From Atrina japonica (Eukaryota > Mollusca > Bivalvia > Pterioida > Pinnidae), in assembly GCA_030159075.1 (NCBI GenBank), contig BROG01000488.1, forward strand, positions 501,870-565,869: a stretch of DNA of 64,000 nucleotides, given 5' to 3'. Below are positions 11,657 to 39,897 of this stretch, one piece after another (the stretch's first letter is position 1; each line of letters starts with the position of its first letter). Under the pieces are notes generated by a model that had not been told where the DNA came from, ran no database searches, and was given only the letters and a program-made list of their open reading frames with translations. The translations under genes were made by a program, and so were the position numbers.

Positions 11657-12094
11657 CTCTGTCATTTCTTGTGCCTATTCAAGAAAGATAACTCTGTGAT
11701 CTTTGCACTGCTACATACAACTACTCAAGGAGGCAGCTGATAAGAAGAAGTTCATGAATGTTCAGGTCACATTTGTTGCTGTGGATTTGAGCCTAACTTT
11801 GGTACAAACCGTTGGCTCGAGCCTTATCAGGAAGATCTAGAATAACATTTTCCGAAACGTGTTTCGTGATGAAGGAAAAGTTACCACTTTTGTAGCTCCG
11901 AGAATTCAAACAGTGAGCATCCTTGAATATTACTCAGAAGCATTGTTTATATACCAACATCTACTTTTAATCTGTGCTCTATTTGGTATGCTAGTATTTT
12001 GAATGCATTACTGTTATTTATATACATGCTTTCCTATGTTATATATTAATGTGACATGAATTCAGTACTGTGATGTGTGTGTACAAACTTCACA

Positions 12095-12100
12095 AATAAA
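12095..12100 (+). terminator. Polyadenylation signal AATAAA of SNRNP25
   Basis: An AATAAA hexamer lies about 440 nt after the TAA at 11654-11656. No other strong signal was noticed between them, so this is the likely 3' end of the transcript. Confidence 0.6.
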
Positions 12101-12359
12101 ACTGATATTTTACACTGCTACTGCTATTAGGTTTTTACTTTGATGGACAACAATATATTTTTCTGCTTTCAATCGTGTTATTGGCAACGTGTTTATTCAT
12201 ATTTTTACAGAAAAATAATAAGTCTGACGCAAAAATTTATATCCGAATGATGAAAAATAAATATGTGTTTCCTAATCACTCAAACCTAAAGGTTTTACAA
12301 ACGAATATAAAGTCAAAATAATGAAATAAAAGTTGAGCTTGAGTATTGAATAAATTTGG

Positions 12360-12580
12360 TGACTGTGGGTCCAGGATATAGATACAAATCTGCTAAGATG
12401 GACAAACACGGACCTCTGGAAACCAAGACCGGTCACATCCGCTGTGAGTGCACAGTCGAATCCAAATGAAACACGTGAGGAACAAATCCTCATTACAATT
12501 GGTACAGGCTCAACAACTGCCAACGAAAAGACAACTCAACAGTTTACTTAGTGAAACAGAGTAATTGTAAACAAGGCTAT
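12360..12580 (+). repeat. Dispersed 270-bp repeat R1 (copy 1)
   Basis: The family is marked by the ordered phrases 'aggat.tagatacaaatc', 'ggacctctggaaacca', 'gtgagt.cacagtc.aatc', 'gtgagga.aaatcctc', 'caacaactgccaacgaaaa' and 'gaaacagagtaat'. Other copies are at 22490-22660 (+), 35285-35640 (-), 42050-42310 (-), 42810-43015 (+) and 61365-61860 (+). The last copy runs into a hammerhead-like motif, which ties the family to the hammerhead-bearing repeat. Confidence 0.8.
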
Positions 12581-13809
12581 TATATTGTTACTATTACGAT
12601 AATTTTGGTGCATTTTTCACACTATCAACTTTTGTTTCAAAACCACTGAAGGAATTTTGACAAAACTTTACCAAGTTTATATTTTTCAGCCCGATCGGCC
12701 CCAGGGTGGGGCAAAATAGGTCCCTAAAAGGCACCCCTCTTTATAAATTTTCTTCTCCAGAATTGTTACATGAATTGAAAAACAGATTGTTTCTTAGTGA
12801 TCTACATGGATTTATGATTCAAGTTTGTATTTTTCATAGAAATCAGAATATGAATTTTTGATGCGTATTTGAGGTCTTTTCAGACTTTGTCATTTTCATT
12901 CATTTTTGCATGATTTCCTCAATTATCTCCCCTTGCATTCACCATGATACATTAAAGTGTTTTACTTGTATGTAGGTGAAGAAATGTTTTTGTGCAAGTT
13001 TGCTGAAATTTGATTTCTAGAATTTTTTATGAATTTCTTAAAACTGCAATATTTATGTTTCTTGGTCACATGTACATATTATTCATAGTCTTCTTTCCAC
13101 ATTTGTAGATGGTTCCCAGTTGAGGGATTGAAACCCTCTTGGGCTCTTGTTTGGGAGACTGTATCATTTTGCCTCCACAGTTACTACAGCTATCATGCTA
13201 TAAAAATTCAACAACAATCAGTATTTAAAAATAGCACAGCATCTATTGTAATGTTTTATTTGTAATATTATAAAGAGCAGTAAGAAATAGAATCTGTGAC
13301 AAAGTACAAATGTACAAAAAGATTTTATTTCTGATAAGGATTGTTCCTAGATCTTGTATGAACATTAGAATGTAAAACTAATATAAAAAACTATTTTTAT
13401 ATATACAACTAATTCAGATGTACAACATTTGAAAACTATTTGGATTTGCATAATTATAGGGACAACAAGAAAAAAGCACAAATATCCACCATTTAATTCA
13501 TTTGTCCTTTTATAGAATTGTATACATGTGTTATGCTATGCTATTTCCCTTTCATAAAAAAGGTTTTCTTTAATACATTCATTAATGGATTTGTTTTAAA
13601 TTCATCCCCAATCAAGACTGAACAAAACGGATATAAGATGTGGTCATGGTTGTGTAATTGGATGCTAATGGTTAACATGTACGCAACCATCGTGAAATTT
13701 CAAAGTATTTCTTAATGTTGGTAAACTGTAGTTTAAGTATTTACTATCTGCGTGCTTTGAAGAAAATGCATGTATAGAAAATAAATATATAACTAAAGTC
13801 AAATAACTA

Positions 13810-14016
13810 CATGTGGCATAATCCTCACGTTGTATCACAGATATATATAATTCTATGGTATTATTCGTCTTCTATATCACAGATATATTATATACAATTC
13901 TATGGTATTATTCCTTCCCATATCACTGACACAGATATACATAATTCTATAGTATTATCCGTTCTCTATATCACAGATATATTATATACAATTATATGGT
14001 GTTATCCGCCATCTTT

Positions 14017-14074
<58 letters not shown>

Positions 14075-14180
14075 CCATCCTATGGTATAACCGGTCTTCT
14101 ATAATATAGATATATTATATCCATACTATGATATTTTCCGTAATGTGTATCATGAATATATAAGATACAATTTTATTGTA
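13810..14180. repeat. Degenerate ~55-bp tandem array with embedded (TA)n
   Basis: The phrase 'tatcacagatata.....ttctatggtattat' recurs about six times, with a pure (TA)n run at 14020-14070. The (TA)n probably expanded from the 'agatatatta' part of one unit. Confidence 0.8.
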
Positions 14181-15170
14181 TTATCCCTACTCTTAATCAA
14201 AGATAAAATATATATTGCATATAATTATTCAATATTTAAAATACTGAAGTATATCACAATTAAAGACGAAATAAAACAATTTCTAGAGTCGAAGTTATGA
14301 ACATTATATTGCCTGATATTGCTAGTTGCTAACATTGTAATACGTTGAGAAAAAAGAATGCGCACATATGAACAGCGATACTATATTATAGATGGCATTC
14401 AACATATTATGTACATTTCAAGCCGTCTTTTACCATATACGTAATACATGTTGATATACAACACAATTTCTAAACGCAATTTCAATGTGACCATGTTTCT
14501 TGGTATCAACACGTGACTTTCTGTCATCGGTTAATGGACCCCACGTGACAGCCAGTTTGGCATTTGCCACTAGTCTGGGTTCCTGGCACAATCATCCTTC
14601 GTCTTTAGGTTTAGCGTCAGTTAGCCAGGATCCCAGGCTACTATGCCACAGGCTCATGTGATACGTATGGTATACACAAAACAGTAATTTCACGTTTTAT
14701 TTATGACGTAATTTTATTTCGACAACATATCAGCTATGTGAGAAACAAGTATTTTAACTTTTGATCATTTCAAATCATATGTAACTTAAATTAATTAATC
14801 TATAAAACGAAACGGGTACGTGCCAAATCTTGTTTTTATATTGTGTAAATTAGGTAATTCACCATGGATTTATATACAATGCTAATTTAAATTTAAATCC
14901 ATTAGTATGCATATTCTACACAACGTTTGCTCTCAAAAATTTATAACTTACATTATAACTTTGGTATTATGTTTATAATATTTCTATCAAATATATATAT
15001 TCTGGATAGTAAAGACTTTTCTAATTCTATTTGTATAACAGCAACAGCAAATCTTGCGTTAATAATAAAACACAAAAATAAGCATCTACAACGACTGAAA
15101 AGTAAACTTACAAAATGAAGAACTGATAGGTAATGGAAATATTAATTGACGTATGTAAGTCTACATCTGG

Positions 15171-15174
15171 TATA

Positions 15175-15229
<55 letters not shown>
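15171..15229. repeat. (TA)n microsatellite
   Basis: Nearly uninterrupted TA dinucleotides, about 150 bp beyond the stop codon of the minus-strand gene. Confidence 0.95.
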
Positions 15230-15232
<3 letters not shown>

Positions 15233-15379
15233 TGTCATACACAATTTACTATCTTTATCGATTTGTCATTGTAATATTGTCATTCCTAGTGGTTGTTTTT
15301 ACATGGATCGTATGATACAGACTACATGTACTGTGAAGACGTACATCAACAAATCCTGCGTTAGACTAGGTTGAGCTCT

Positions 15380-31084
<15,705 letters not shown>

Positions 31085-32490
31085 TCCGATGGAAAATAAA
31101 ATAAAATAACCACCGATCAAGTGTTATCAAATGATTTCACAACGTTTTAAGAAAAACTGTCGAAGGAATAAAATATTATCGGAAACTTAACGATTACTTG
31201 TGCGTTAACGTCGTATACAGGAATATGAGTGGTTTTTACACTATACTAAATGTCAATTGCTTTCAGGTGTGTAAATAAAGGTTCCTTGTTGACCATACAT
31301 AGACACCTTGGTCTTTAAGTAAAAACAAGTCACTCATTAAGTGCATAGAAATCGAAGTTCGATGATGCCATTAAGCTTCCTTAGAACTTTAAAATTCCAG
31401 TCATTCTGACGTTGAAAATATTTGTTTTGTATTAGAATAATGTTATGAAATGACGTTCTCGTCAATACATGTCCCGGCCTTCAATATAGGTATAAAGTTT
31501 ATGGCTATGACGAGACACAGAACCACACACTTAAGTATATAGGTATAATTATGTCTGTGTGATCTTAATCTGACTTCCGCTAAATCAGCTTACGTGATCT
31601 TTCCTTTCAAACGGACTCGTTTTTCTTCAGAATACCATACATTTTATGCAACTATATATACACAATATTTATATAAATAAACGAATTAAGGATTTAAATT
31701 AAAGGGAAGCGCAACATTGTATAAACCGTCCTTGGAACAGTAATGAAGCATGAAGCGAGAAAAAACGTTAAGTATTGCCACCAAAAGGTCTATAGTGTAT
31801 ATATCCTTAGTACCCATCGTTCCGTTATAACATCTTTAAACACGAAATAGATGTTTGAATCGAATGAATCAAATCATATTAGAATATTAAACACATATAT
31901 TATAAGATGTTTCAAGTGATACATAGGCACTCAATATATATTTCACTTTACACTCAATTGATACGGTGGTGGCCAGAGTTAAATTGTGGATGAAAAAACT
32001 TGGTTACGATGTACCCTAGTAATTAATTTACTACCGGTTTTCGCGAGTATAAAACTGACAATCTTTGTCACAATATCAGCTTAGGTTCCAGCAGGAGTAA
32101 AATTATAATAAACAGAATTATAAAAATTCCAACAATTTAAATAATGATGAGCGTGATATAATATTATTGGAAAGTGTGTAGTTTCAATTTCATCATTAAT
32201 AAAACCACGTTCTGGCTCCCAAATCATCAAATTTACACATCTAACGTTTCGCGAAGGTAAATCATTCAAATTTATGCTGCAAATGGACACGTTTATATAT
32301 TGATGGTATACAATTGCAAAGAATGATGAACGTGATTGCTTATTTCAAATGACTTTGGAAATATGAAAAATGTTTGAGTACATAATCAAATTTTGAGTAC
32401 CATCCTCAACATATTTATTCAGTTTTACAGGAAAATCTTGTGTTTCAAAATAATTGCATGTGAATCATGAAGAATAATCACGTGTTTCCT
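31085..32490. other. Upstream region of the TRADD-N-like gene
   Basis: The promoter should lie here on the minus strand, but no TATA box or initiator stands out. No coding sequence recognised. Confidence 0.4.
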
Positions 32491-32499
32491 TTGAGCTTG

Positions 32500-32570
32500 A
32501 GTTCAACTGATGAAGACTAATTAACATAAACGATCGTCTTGAGCATTATAAACTATGTTTATAATATTTA
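32500..32570 (+). ncRNA. Hammerhead-ribozyme motif (copy B)
   Basis: GTTCAA (32501-32506), CTGATGA (32507-32513), TAAA where GAAA is expected (32527-32530), palindromic CGATCG (32531-32536), TC (32537-32538) and TTGAGC (32539-32544). Stem I pairs over 6 bp including one G-U. The change of the conserved G to T predicts loss of activity. It is followed by the family tail 'atgtttataatattt'. Confidence 0.6.
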
Positions 32571-32574
32571 TAAC

Positions 32575-32925
32575 CACTGGTTCGTTGTCACTGCTAGTGG
32601 ACCGTTTGAGTCCCCGAGGGTATACATAAACCTAGTACCTGGTATTTAGGTACCGGCTGATAATCTTAAACTAAAGTAATATTTCGCACTGATAGCACCA
32701 TTTAAATTTTCAAATTCCTCCAAATCTAAGATAGTCATCTTTTTACAGTGGTTACTCTTAGACGGATTTGGCTGTGCATTTAAATTTATTATTTGGACTT
32801 GTATGATACCACTTTTCCTTTAGAAATTCTATTTCGAGTTGGAGCTCAACTGATGAAATCTAATTGACAAAAAACGATCGTCTTGAGCATTATAACTTTG
32901 GTATTATGTTTATAATATTTTTTTC
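32575..32925 (+). mobile_element. Retrozyme-like ~300-bp unit ending in a hammerhead motif (copy C)
   Basis: The unit runs from about 'acctagtacctggtattta' through 'agtggttactcttagacgga' and 'cttgtatgataccacttt' to the hammerhead. There, GCTCAA (32844-32849) pairs perfectly with TTGAGC (32883-32888), with CTGATGA (32850-32856), CGATCG (32875-32880) and TC (32881-32882). GAAA has become an A run with one extra base, so this copy is probably inactive. The same 300-bp unit is found at 39898-40205 (-) and 34262-34560 (-). With copy B it forms a direct pair of hammerheads about 344 nt apart. Confidence 0.65.
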
Positions 32926-32929
32926 GTAT

Positions 32930-34260
32930 TCAGTCAGATCAAACAGTATGGAGAACGGCTTTATAGTGAAAATGATCAAGTAAAATTTGAGCATTGAGTT
33001 AATTTGGTGAGTTCGGACACTGCCATGTTGGTCTTTGTAAAGGATAATCCAACAATATACATTGTAGTTGTATTAGTGTGTACATGTATGAAGTTAAATG
33101 CCAAAAACATTTGAGCGTATCAGAGACGATCTTAAAAGAACATACACATAAGAGATATATGTGTATACATTTATACAATTCTGGTATCAGATCAACGGCT
33201 CTTGAAAGCATTGGAAGATCAAAGACAGATATGTTAATGTTTAAATATCTGATTTAGAGAGGAATGTAATTTTAAGTAAGAATATATGATATTTAACATT
33301 TTCGTCGATTTAAACTATCCACGTTTTCACACTCTTAGTGATTGGGTTAGTTTCACCTGCCCAGTGCTTGAAGGTAATGGTAAACAGTATAAACAGTGAT
33401 TAGTTTTATGAAATGATTATGACCTTTAATGTTCGCCGATTGTCCAAAATTGAGGTTTCTATCATTTTCAAAATTTAGTTAGAGATTTGTACAGTGAATT
33501 AAGTCGCGTTAGAATAATGCACATAAACTGGAGATGGCGTGTTCAAACATTGTGTGGAGTTTGGGGTTAATGATCATGACATTGTCAAACGAAGAAAAGA
33601 TGAGTTTCAAGTACCCTACGTTGATTAAAGTAGCAATGGAGCTAAAGTTTAACACATTTAAAGTATCTAGCTAGTTCATTTGATCGATCATATGTGAAAT
33701 AGTTAGTTCTTTAATTCTATAACGAAGCGGTCACCAAATTATTGAGTCAGAAATATATAGCATACTTAAAGCAGCATTAGGGGCGGCTAAGGCGTGATTT
33801 TATTAAGTGATAATATATCGTTATATAAAAATACAAAGTTCTCATTAATTACACTTGCACATATTGGCTTGTTTAAAAGTATTACGAATGTGAAAATAAT
33901 AAATAATATTAGTGGGTATGCCCCCCCCAAAAAAAACAAAAAAACCAAACCCAAAATGGTATTGTGGGCAATGTTCATAGCGACCTCGCATCGGAAAGTT
34001 CGTAGACATGTGTAATCGTTTGTTTTCATCCTAATGGGATAAAATTTATTTCCAATCTAACCGAATTTAATAATTTTATTTATCTCTTTGAAGAAAACAT
34101 AAATTAAACGTTTAAATAGGCCGATTACTTCTGTACCTATTTATGGTGTTGTTGGTCAACTCGTACCCAAGGTAAATTTACACGGAGTGATTTCGGCTCT
34201 TCGGAAAAATGGAAATCGGCACTCAGTGTGGTTGGATCGTCACTTATGTTGATATTAATA
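32930..34260. other. Noncoding AT-rich stretch
   Basis: No gene, RNA or repeat recognised apart from short homopolymers near 33920-33940. The small ORFs on both strands lack family similarity. Confidence 0.4.
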
Positions 34261-34261
34261 T

Positions 34262-34560
34262 TATACGCCAAAGCTATAGTTTTACTAAAAAGGCCAACAC
34301 AAATGCTCAAGCCGATCGTTTCTGTCAATACGACTACATCAAGTGGACAGTTGGGTTCTAATTAAATCATTTATTTATGATAAATGTATATTTCAGAAAG
34401 AAATCGTGGTATCAAACAAGGCGAAATGATTAACCTAAATGTATTGCAAAATCTATCTAAGAGTACCCACTCTAAAAAGATGACAATCTTATCTTTTGAG
34501 AAATTTAGAATTTAAAATAAAAAACATCCCAGCAAAATATCACTTTAGTATAAAATAATT
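34262..34560 (-). mobile_element. Retrozyme-like unit with decayed hammerhead (copy E)
   Basis: Reading the minus strand, 'cactttagtata', 'agagtacccactcta' and 'ttgtttgatacc' phrases precede a decayed hammerhead (about 34350-34305): CTTGATG in place of CTGATGA, then GTCGTATTGACA, GAAA, CGATCG, GC and TTGAGC. Core changes predict no activity. Confidence 0.55.
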
Positions 34561-35284
34561 GATAAAATGTTATGCAAGGACATTCCATTTGTATATAACT
34601 GTTGCATACACATCCTCCACATTTTTATCGTGGGATGCCTCCAGCAGTAATACGTCACTATTTTGTAAACTTGAACGATAGTAACTTGACATAGGAAATC
34701 TTATATATGATATACAAATGTATTCCTCTATTAATTGTTGGGTAAGGTTTGTCACTCAGTCGGTCTGGGTCTTTGTCTTGGTAAGATTCGTCTTGGATGC
34801 GAGTTCTCCTCGTAACTTCAATCAACCAGCAAATCTCATAGACATCGACGAAGATGATCGGAAAGTAATCAGACGCCATATCTTCTTTAAGTTTTCATGT
34901 AAACACAAAAAGTATTGATGATGTTTTGGCATCTGCACTCTGTTTTCAATGGTAAATCGTATTGTCGGGTGATTTTTTATGGTATACAATCGTTTCATCA
35001 TTATTACACACTTTCCGAAAATATATCCCTAACTTAGCTAATGCTCCTTTAACGAAATCTGATCAAACAAATGAAATTTTGTTTTCTGGGTGTCTGTAGA
35101 ATTATGCCATAACGGTTCGTCAGTACAGGACCACAGATACAGAAGTGAAAGTGATCATTGATAAGTAAATACATGTAGTTATACCCGAAATACCATAGAA
35201 TTGAATCTTCGGTATGGACTTTTGTAAATGCAATGTGAGTACAGATATATACTGCGACTTCCGTTTCACATGAATTAAGCTGTT

Positions 35285-35640
35285 ACAGGGATATCGAAAA
35301 CCGCGTTTTATGTCAACGTTCCGCAAATTTTACGGTCGGTATAATAGTCTTGTTTGCGACTACTCTGTTTCACTAAGTGAAATGTTGAGTTACCTTTTCG
35401 TTGGCGGTTGTTGAGACGTCTGTACCAATTGTGACGAGGATACACTCCTCACTTGTTTCATTGGACTTGACTGTGGACTCACGGCGGGTGTGACCGGTCG
35501 ACAGGGGATGCTTACTCCTACATGACACCTGATCCCACCTCTTGGTTTCCAGAGGTCCGTCTTTGTCCATTTTTTCCGGATTTGTATCTATGTCCTGGAC
35601 ATTCTATTGATTTATACTTTGGTATCTGAAATTTTTATAC
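35285..35640 (-). repeat. Dispersed repeat R1 (copy 3)
   Basis: A near-complete copy on the minus strand from 'gataccaaagtataaatc' to the 'gcggaacgttgacataaaac' phrase. It carries all family landmarks, including 'ccgaccgtaaaatttgc', but no hammerhead follows. Confidence 0.8.
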
Positions 35641-35874
35641 TACAGTCGTCACTGTCACTTTTATGCCAAGCGCTTAACGGAAGAGATTATATTTCATTTC
35701 TGATCCCGATTCGGAACTGGAACTTTTCTTTTGCAAGTCGAACGCTTTACCATTGGTCATCCCGTACCTGGATCAAGTCATGCTGCACTTGATATGAGTG
35801 GTTTTAATACAAAATGAGTTGTTACAATCAGCTTTTTTAATCGTTAAAAAGACATTTCAGTATATATCCATGCG

Positions 35875-36330
35875 TGATATTCAGTTTATATATACGCCTG
35901 CTTTTCAGTTTATATATACGCCTGCTTTTCAGTTTATGAATACGCGTCTTTTTCAGTTTATATCTACGCGTGGTATTCATTTTATATCTACAGTTGACTT
36001 CCAATTTACATATACGCCTGCTTTTCAGTTTATGACTACCCGTCTTATTCAGTATATTTCCGCACCTGCTTTACAGTTTATTTCTACGTGCGCTATTAGT
36101 TTTTTATCAACACGTGTTCTTTAGTTTATACCTGCATTTGATTTTCAGTTTATATTTTCGCGTGTTATTCAATTAATTTACACTTGGGTTATATTTACGA
36201 TCGCTATTGATTTGGTATCGATGCGTTACAGTATATAGTTACGCCTGTTTTTCAGTTTATATATTATATTCCTGTTTTTCGGTTTACATCAACCAGCGCC
36301 CATCAGTTTATAACCTACTCGTGTTTCCCT
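35875..36330 (+). repeat. 24-bp minisatellite
   Basis: 'tttcagtttatatatacgcc' and variants recur about every 24 bp for roughly 18 units. Because the unit is a multiple of three, the array is read as an eight-residue repeating peptide; there is no other sign of a gene. Confidence 0.88.
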
Positions 36331-36509
36331 TACTGTTAACATGGCTTTACAAGAAGTTCCTCTTTAGTATATATAACGGTTCAATTCACCAAGAAAAAGA
36401 CCGTACCATTAATGTGTTAATTTACATTTATATCATATCTATACAGTTTTAATACAATTCACTGTCCTCCAAGGGGAAGTATCGTTATGCGAAAAAAAAT
36501 AAAAAATAA

Positions 36510-36575
36510 AATAGTAGTCACACTCTATTTTCACAAATTGTCTGCCCCTTGGCCTTAATCAAGTGAAAGATGACA
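36510..36575. repeat. Fragment of the 'cacttgataaaggccaaggg' repeat
   Basis: 'ttttcacaaattgtctgccc' and 'cttggccttaatcaagtg' match the arms of the inverted repeat at 38954-39082. Confidence 0.6.
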
Positions 36576-38950
36576 ATATCTATATGAGTTTACGCAGTAT
36601 CAAGGTTGCACAATACAAATCAAATAATGAAGTTGTTAAGTATGCAGACTTCATACCATGTAACTCATATAGATTTTCTATAATATGGTGAGCCAATGTT
36701 ATGGCGACCAAGATCATTTGAGGTTTTTATTATGTAAACTACATAAAATCATGCAGGGAAATGTACATTTAAAGGATTCTGTTTGTTTCTATCGTTTAAG
36801 ATTAATGTTGAAGTTGTTACCAAGACAACAGGAGTTAATACGACGTACTTGGAACCGCACACGACAACCTATGATAAGGTAACTTTGAATATGCCGGCGT
36901 TTTAATTAGCGGTAAAGATACGGGCCTTATCTATGTGTAAGTATCCTATGATATACAGCGTATTTGTAATTTTGTGATATTCAAGCATTCATTAATTACT
37001 ACAATAGTCGTTATTCTGGTATGTTTTAATCGAACAACAATTTTTAATTTTGAATAGTTTTTACAAAACACTCAACATTTTTATGTTACATGGTGGCGAC
37101 CAGTTTTTTAATGGTGAAGGAGAGAGCCCGGTTACTATGTACAAGAGACCACCGGCTTTTCGCAAGTAAACTGGCAAATTATATCATCAAATCAGCTTCG
37201 GATCCAGCGGAGTTCGAACCTGCACTGAATTGCACCACATTTGAGAGATTCCATGGTTCAAAGCGCGATGCAGAAACTATTTGGTCATTGAGACTCGATC
37301 CCACCAAATTACAATGTTATAGGACATAAGGGAAATATTATTTAAACCTGAACCAAGTCGAAATGCCGATAAATTATACGACTTTTATCATCGTTGTATT
37401 CTGAAATCTATTTTATTCATTTATATGGCTATACAAGGCAGCGTTTACTAGACGCGAGCAACGAACCCAATTACCCAGTAATAACTGAATAATACTGACA
37501 TTTATAGATATTTAGTGACACTTGAACGGTGCTTAATTAAAGTTAGATCCGGATTTGCCACGAGAAAAAAACCGCCGATGGATTTAAAGTACTGTATCGG
37601 GGACATGGTCTGATAAAATTTCTTAAATATTAAATAATTAGATAATAATTAAATACTAATAATTTTAAAAATGTAATTGTATCTGGTTCATATTTCATTA
37701 AGACAATAGTTTTATTTCTTCGACAAGGTCTAAGCGGAAAGAGGCATTAAACTTCCGATTTATATTACATGGGTAATTATTTTTGTAATTCTGGGGACTG
37801 AAACATAAGTTTTTGTGTAGTGTGTTGTAGCAAATCACTAGGATGAAAATCGGTCGAAACCTAATTTGAATCAATAGAAAATTGTGATTCTTTATCGAGG
37901 AAACAATTGTGTTGTATTTACGCCGCGTCCGCCCATAACTTCCCGGTATGAGCGTACGTATTTCCAGTACAAATAGCTTCTTACTTAATTGATTCTTACG
38001 TTATTCATTGATAATTACTTGTTCGCGTACCTATCTAAATACCCACCCATTTTCACGTTTTTAACTAATATGAAATCATATAAACTTGACAAACTTTTCC
38101 TTTTAGCCTTAGTAATATGCCGATATGATGTTTTACTAGTTCACCAGTTTATATATAGGATAAATGAACTAAATTTTATGACAAAACTTCTTACCGAATT
38201 TATTCAAAGTTTTCTTCCTTGGAGCGATCGCTATTCGGATATCCTAGGTTTTGTATCTCTGATCAGCTCGAGATAAATTTGATACACTAAATAAATTCCC
38301 CTGAACAGATGACAATAGAAGTTTTAAACTGAACTCTTCACAAGTAGCTTACGTCCAACTCTGTCTTTTAATTTAAATTTAATGCATTTTATATATACGC
38401 CATCGTCCAGTGACGTCCTCAATTCATCAAATAAGCTCTCGTGACAAAGCCAGAATTTACTTGCTCCTTTAAATTACTAAAATGGCGTGAAAACAGGACT
38501 TACGTTGTTGAAATTTTAAATTTTAAATGATTCGTAAGTCTTATACAAACACAGGTATTATTATTCACGCCGAAACATTGTAGTAGGCTGGGCTTTAATT
38601 AAAAAGAATCGGTTTTGAGTCAAATCTAACAATGCATTTGTTGTAAAATATATTGTATCTGTTAAAATGATGTATATTTCTTTTTTTTATATTGACAGCT
38701 CTTGCAAGACTCTACAAGTGTTCTGTAGACTTTGAACAGGTGAATGTAAAAAATCTATAATCATAATAATGAGTTATTATGTAAATCAAATTAGAATCCC
38801 AAGAGACACTGAATGCAGGCCCTTCGGAAGCGAGAGGGGGTGGGGAATTCGTAGAATAATTTGACAGTGCATGGTTCAAATTGTATTATAATTACACATG
38901 AATAGTTCATTGTCGTCTGCAATAAGTCAATAAAATACTAAAAAAAAAAC
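36576..38950. other. Noncoding region with a SINE-like copy
   Basis: A minus-strand copy of the SINE-like family lies at about 37085-37330, with the B-box-like GGTTCGAACTCC and 'gccagtttacttgcg'. A reading near 36840 (LLPRQQELIRRTWNR) recalls a globin A helix, but nothing after it fits a globin, so no gene is called. Confidence 0.45.
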
Positions 38951-38953
38951 AGT

Positions 38954-39082
38954 TAAACACTCAATTTTCACAAATTTTCGGCCCCTTGGCCTTTATCAAG
39001 TGAAAGACGAGAATAATCAATTATCACTTCATCACTTGATAAAGGTCAAGGGGCAGAAATTTTGTCGAAAATTTAGTGTTTT
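38954..39082. repeat. Inverted repeat, arms about 50 bp
   Basis: 'ttttcggccccttggccttt' (38974 onward) is answered by 'ataaaggtcaaggggcagaa' (39034 onward), and 'acactcaattttcac' by 'gaaaatttagtgtt'. A third arm-like copy is at 36510. It may be two opposed copies of an element end. Confidence 0.7.
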
Positions 39083-39257
39083 ACTGTTTTTGTTTTTTGT
39101 TTGTTTTTGTGTTTTTTGTTTGTTTTTTGTTTTTTTTTGTAAAGCTATACTTCACTTTGTAGGACATTGAATTTTATTCAATAAATATACTGTTCTTAAA
39201 AATAAGCCCACCAATGAATTCCGTCTCGACAGGCCTGGAATAAAGTTGTCATTACAC

Positions 39258-39260
<3 letters not shown>

Positions 39261-39320
<60 letters not shown>
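39261..39320 (+). repeat. (GA)n microsatellite
   Basis: Sixty bases of uninterrupted GA. Confidence 0.97.
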
Positions 39321-39324
<4 letters not shown>

Positions 39325-39419
39325 ACAAATATAAAAATCTGAATACATATCCGTTTATTTCTATTATTTTTTTTTTTTGTTCGTTTTTATTTTTTGTTTT
39401 TTGTTTTTACATCACATAT

Positions 39420-39680
39420 TGCACTGGTTTAAACTGCAGTGCTCTAACCATTTGGTCGTGAATGGCCCCATAAATAAGTTCGGCTGATGTTAGGTGAGTA
39501 ACGTGTATTTTACAGTAAATGTATGTTTTACACTGTTACATCTAGTCAGCGCATGTTTGTGCCTCGCTGGAACTTTAGCAGCTGAGATTGTGAATAAGTT
39601 TGTCAGTTTACTGGCGGAAGGTCAGTTATTTTATACCAGATATATTGTAGTCTCCTCTATTAAAAACTGGCGGCTATCAT
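39420..39680 (+). repeat. SINE-like dispersed repeat copy
   Basis: 'gcagtgctctaaccatttgg' (tRNA-like head) and 'gtttgtcagtttactggcgg' followed by 'aaaactggcggc' are in the same order as at 7240-7560. Confidence 0.5.
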
Positions 39681-39897
39681 ATTAATACTGAAGAGTTTTT
39701 TAATGCGAGACAAAGCCCCCACCCCACCCCCGAAAAAAAAGAAAAAAAAAACACCTTTCTACATTATTGATTGTAGCTGATTTCACAAGCAATATGAGAT
39801 GAAAGTTTAACGGGATGTCAAGTTTTTGTGGTGCCGGTCGTGATTGTATAACTTCCGAATAAGAGTTTTTGTCACATAAGCATTATAAAGTGACGTC

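Larger units (their letters stand above)
12581..15379. other. Intergenic region between SNRNP25 and the TRADD-N-like gene
   Basis: AT-rich sequence without a recognisable exon. It contains a degenerate tandem array and (TA)n tracts at 13810-14180 and 15171-15229, and a tail fragment of the hammerhead repeat at about 14945-14985 ('ataactttggtattatg'). The 3' untranslated region of the minus-strand gene should lie in its right part. Confidence 0.55.

Noticed and set aside
35798..36124. 108-residue ORF with an eight-residue repeat (FQFIYTPA type)
   Set aside because: The 24-bp minisatellite length is a multiple of three, so a repeating peptide is expected by chance.
36685..36882. Reading LLPRQQELIRRTWNR like a globin A helix
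   Set aside because: No heme-pocket histidines or later globin helices follow, and the next ORF at 37090 is a SINE-like repeat.
37090..37329. 79-residue ORF on the plus strand
   Set aside because: It covers a minus-strand copy of the SINE-like dispersed repeat with a B-box-like GGTTCGAAC.
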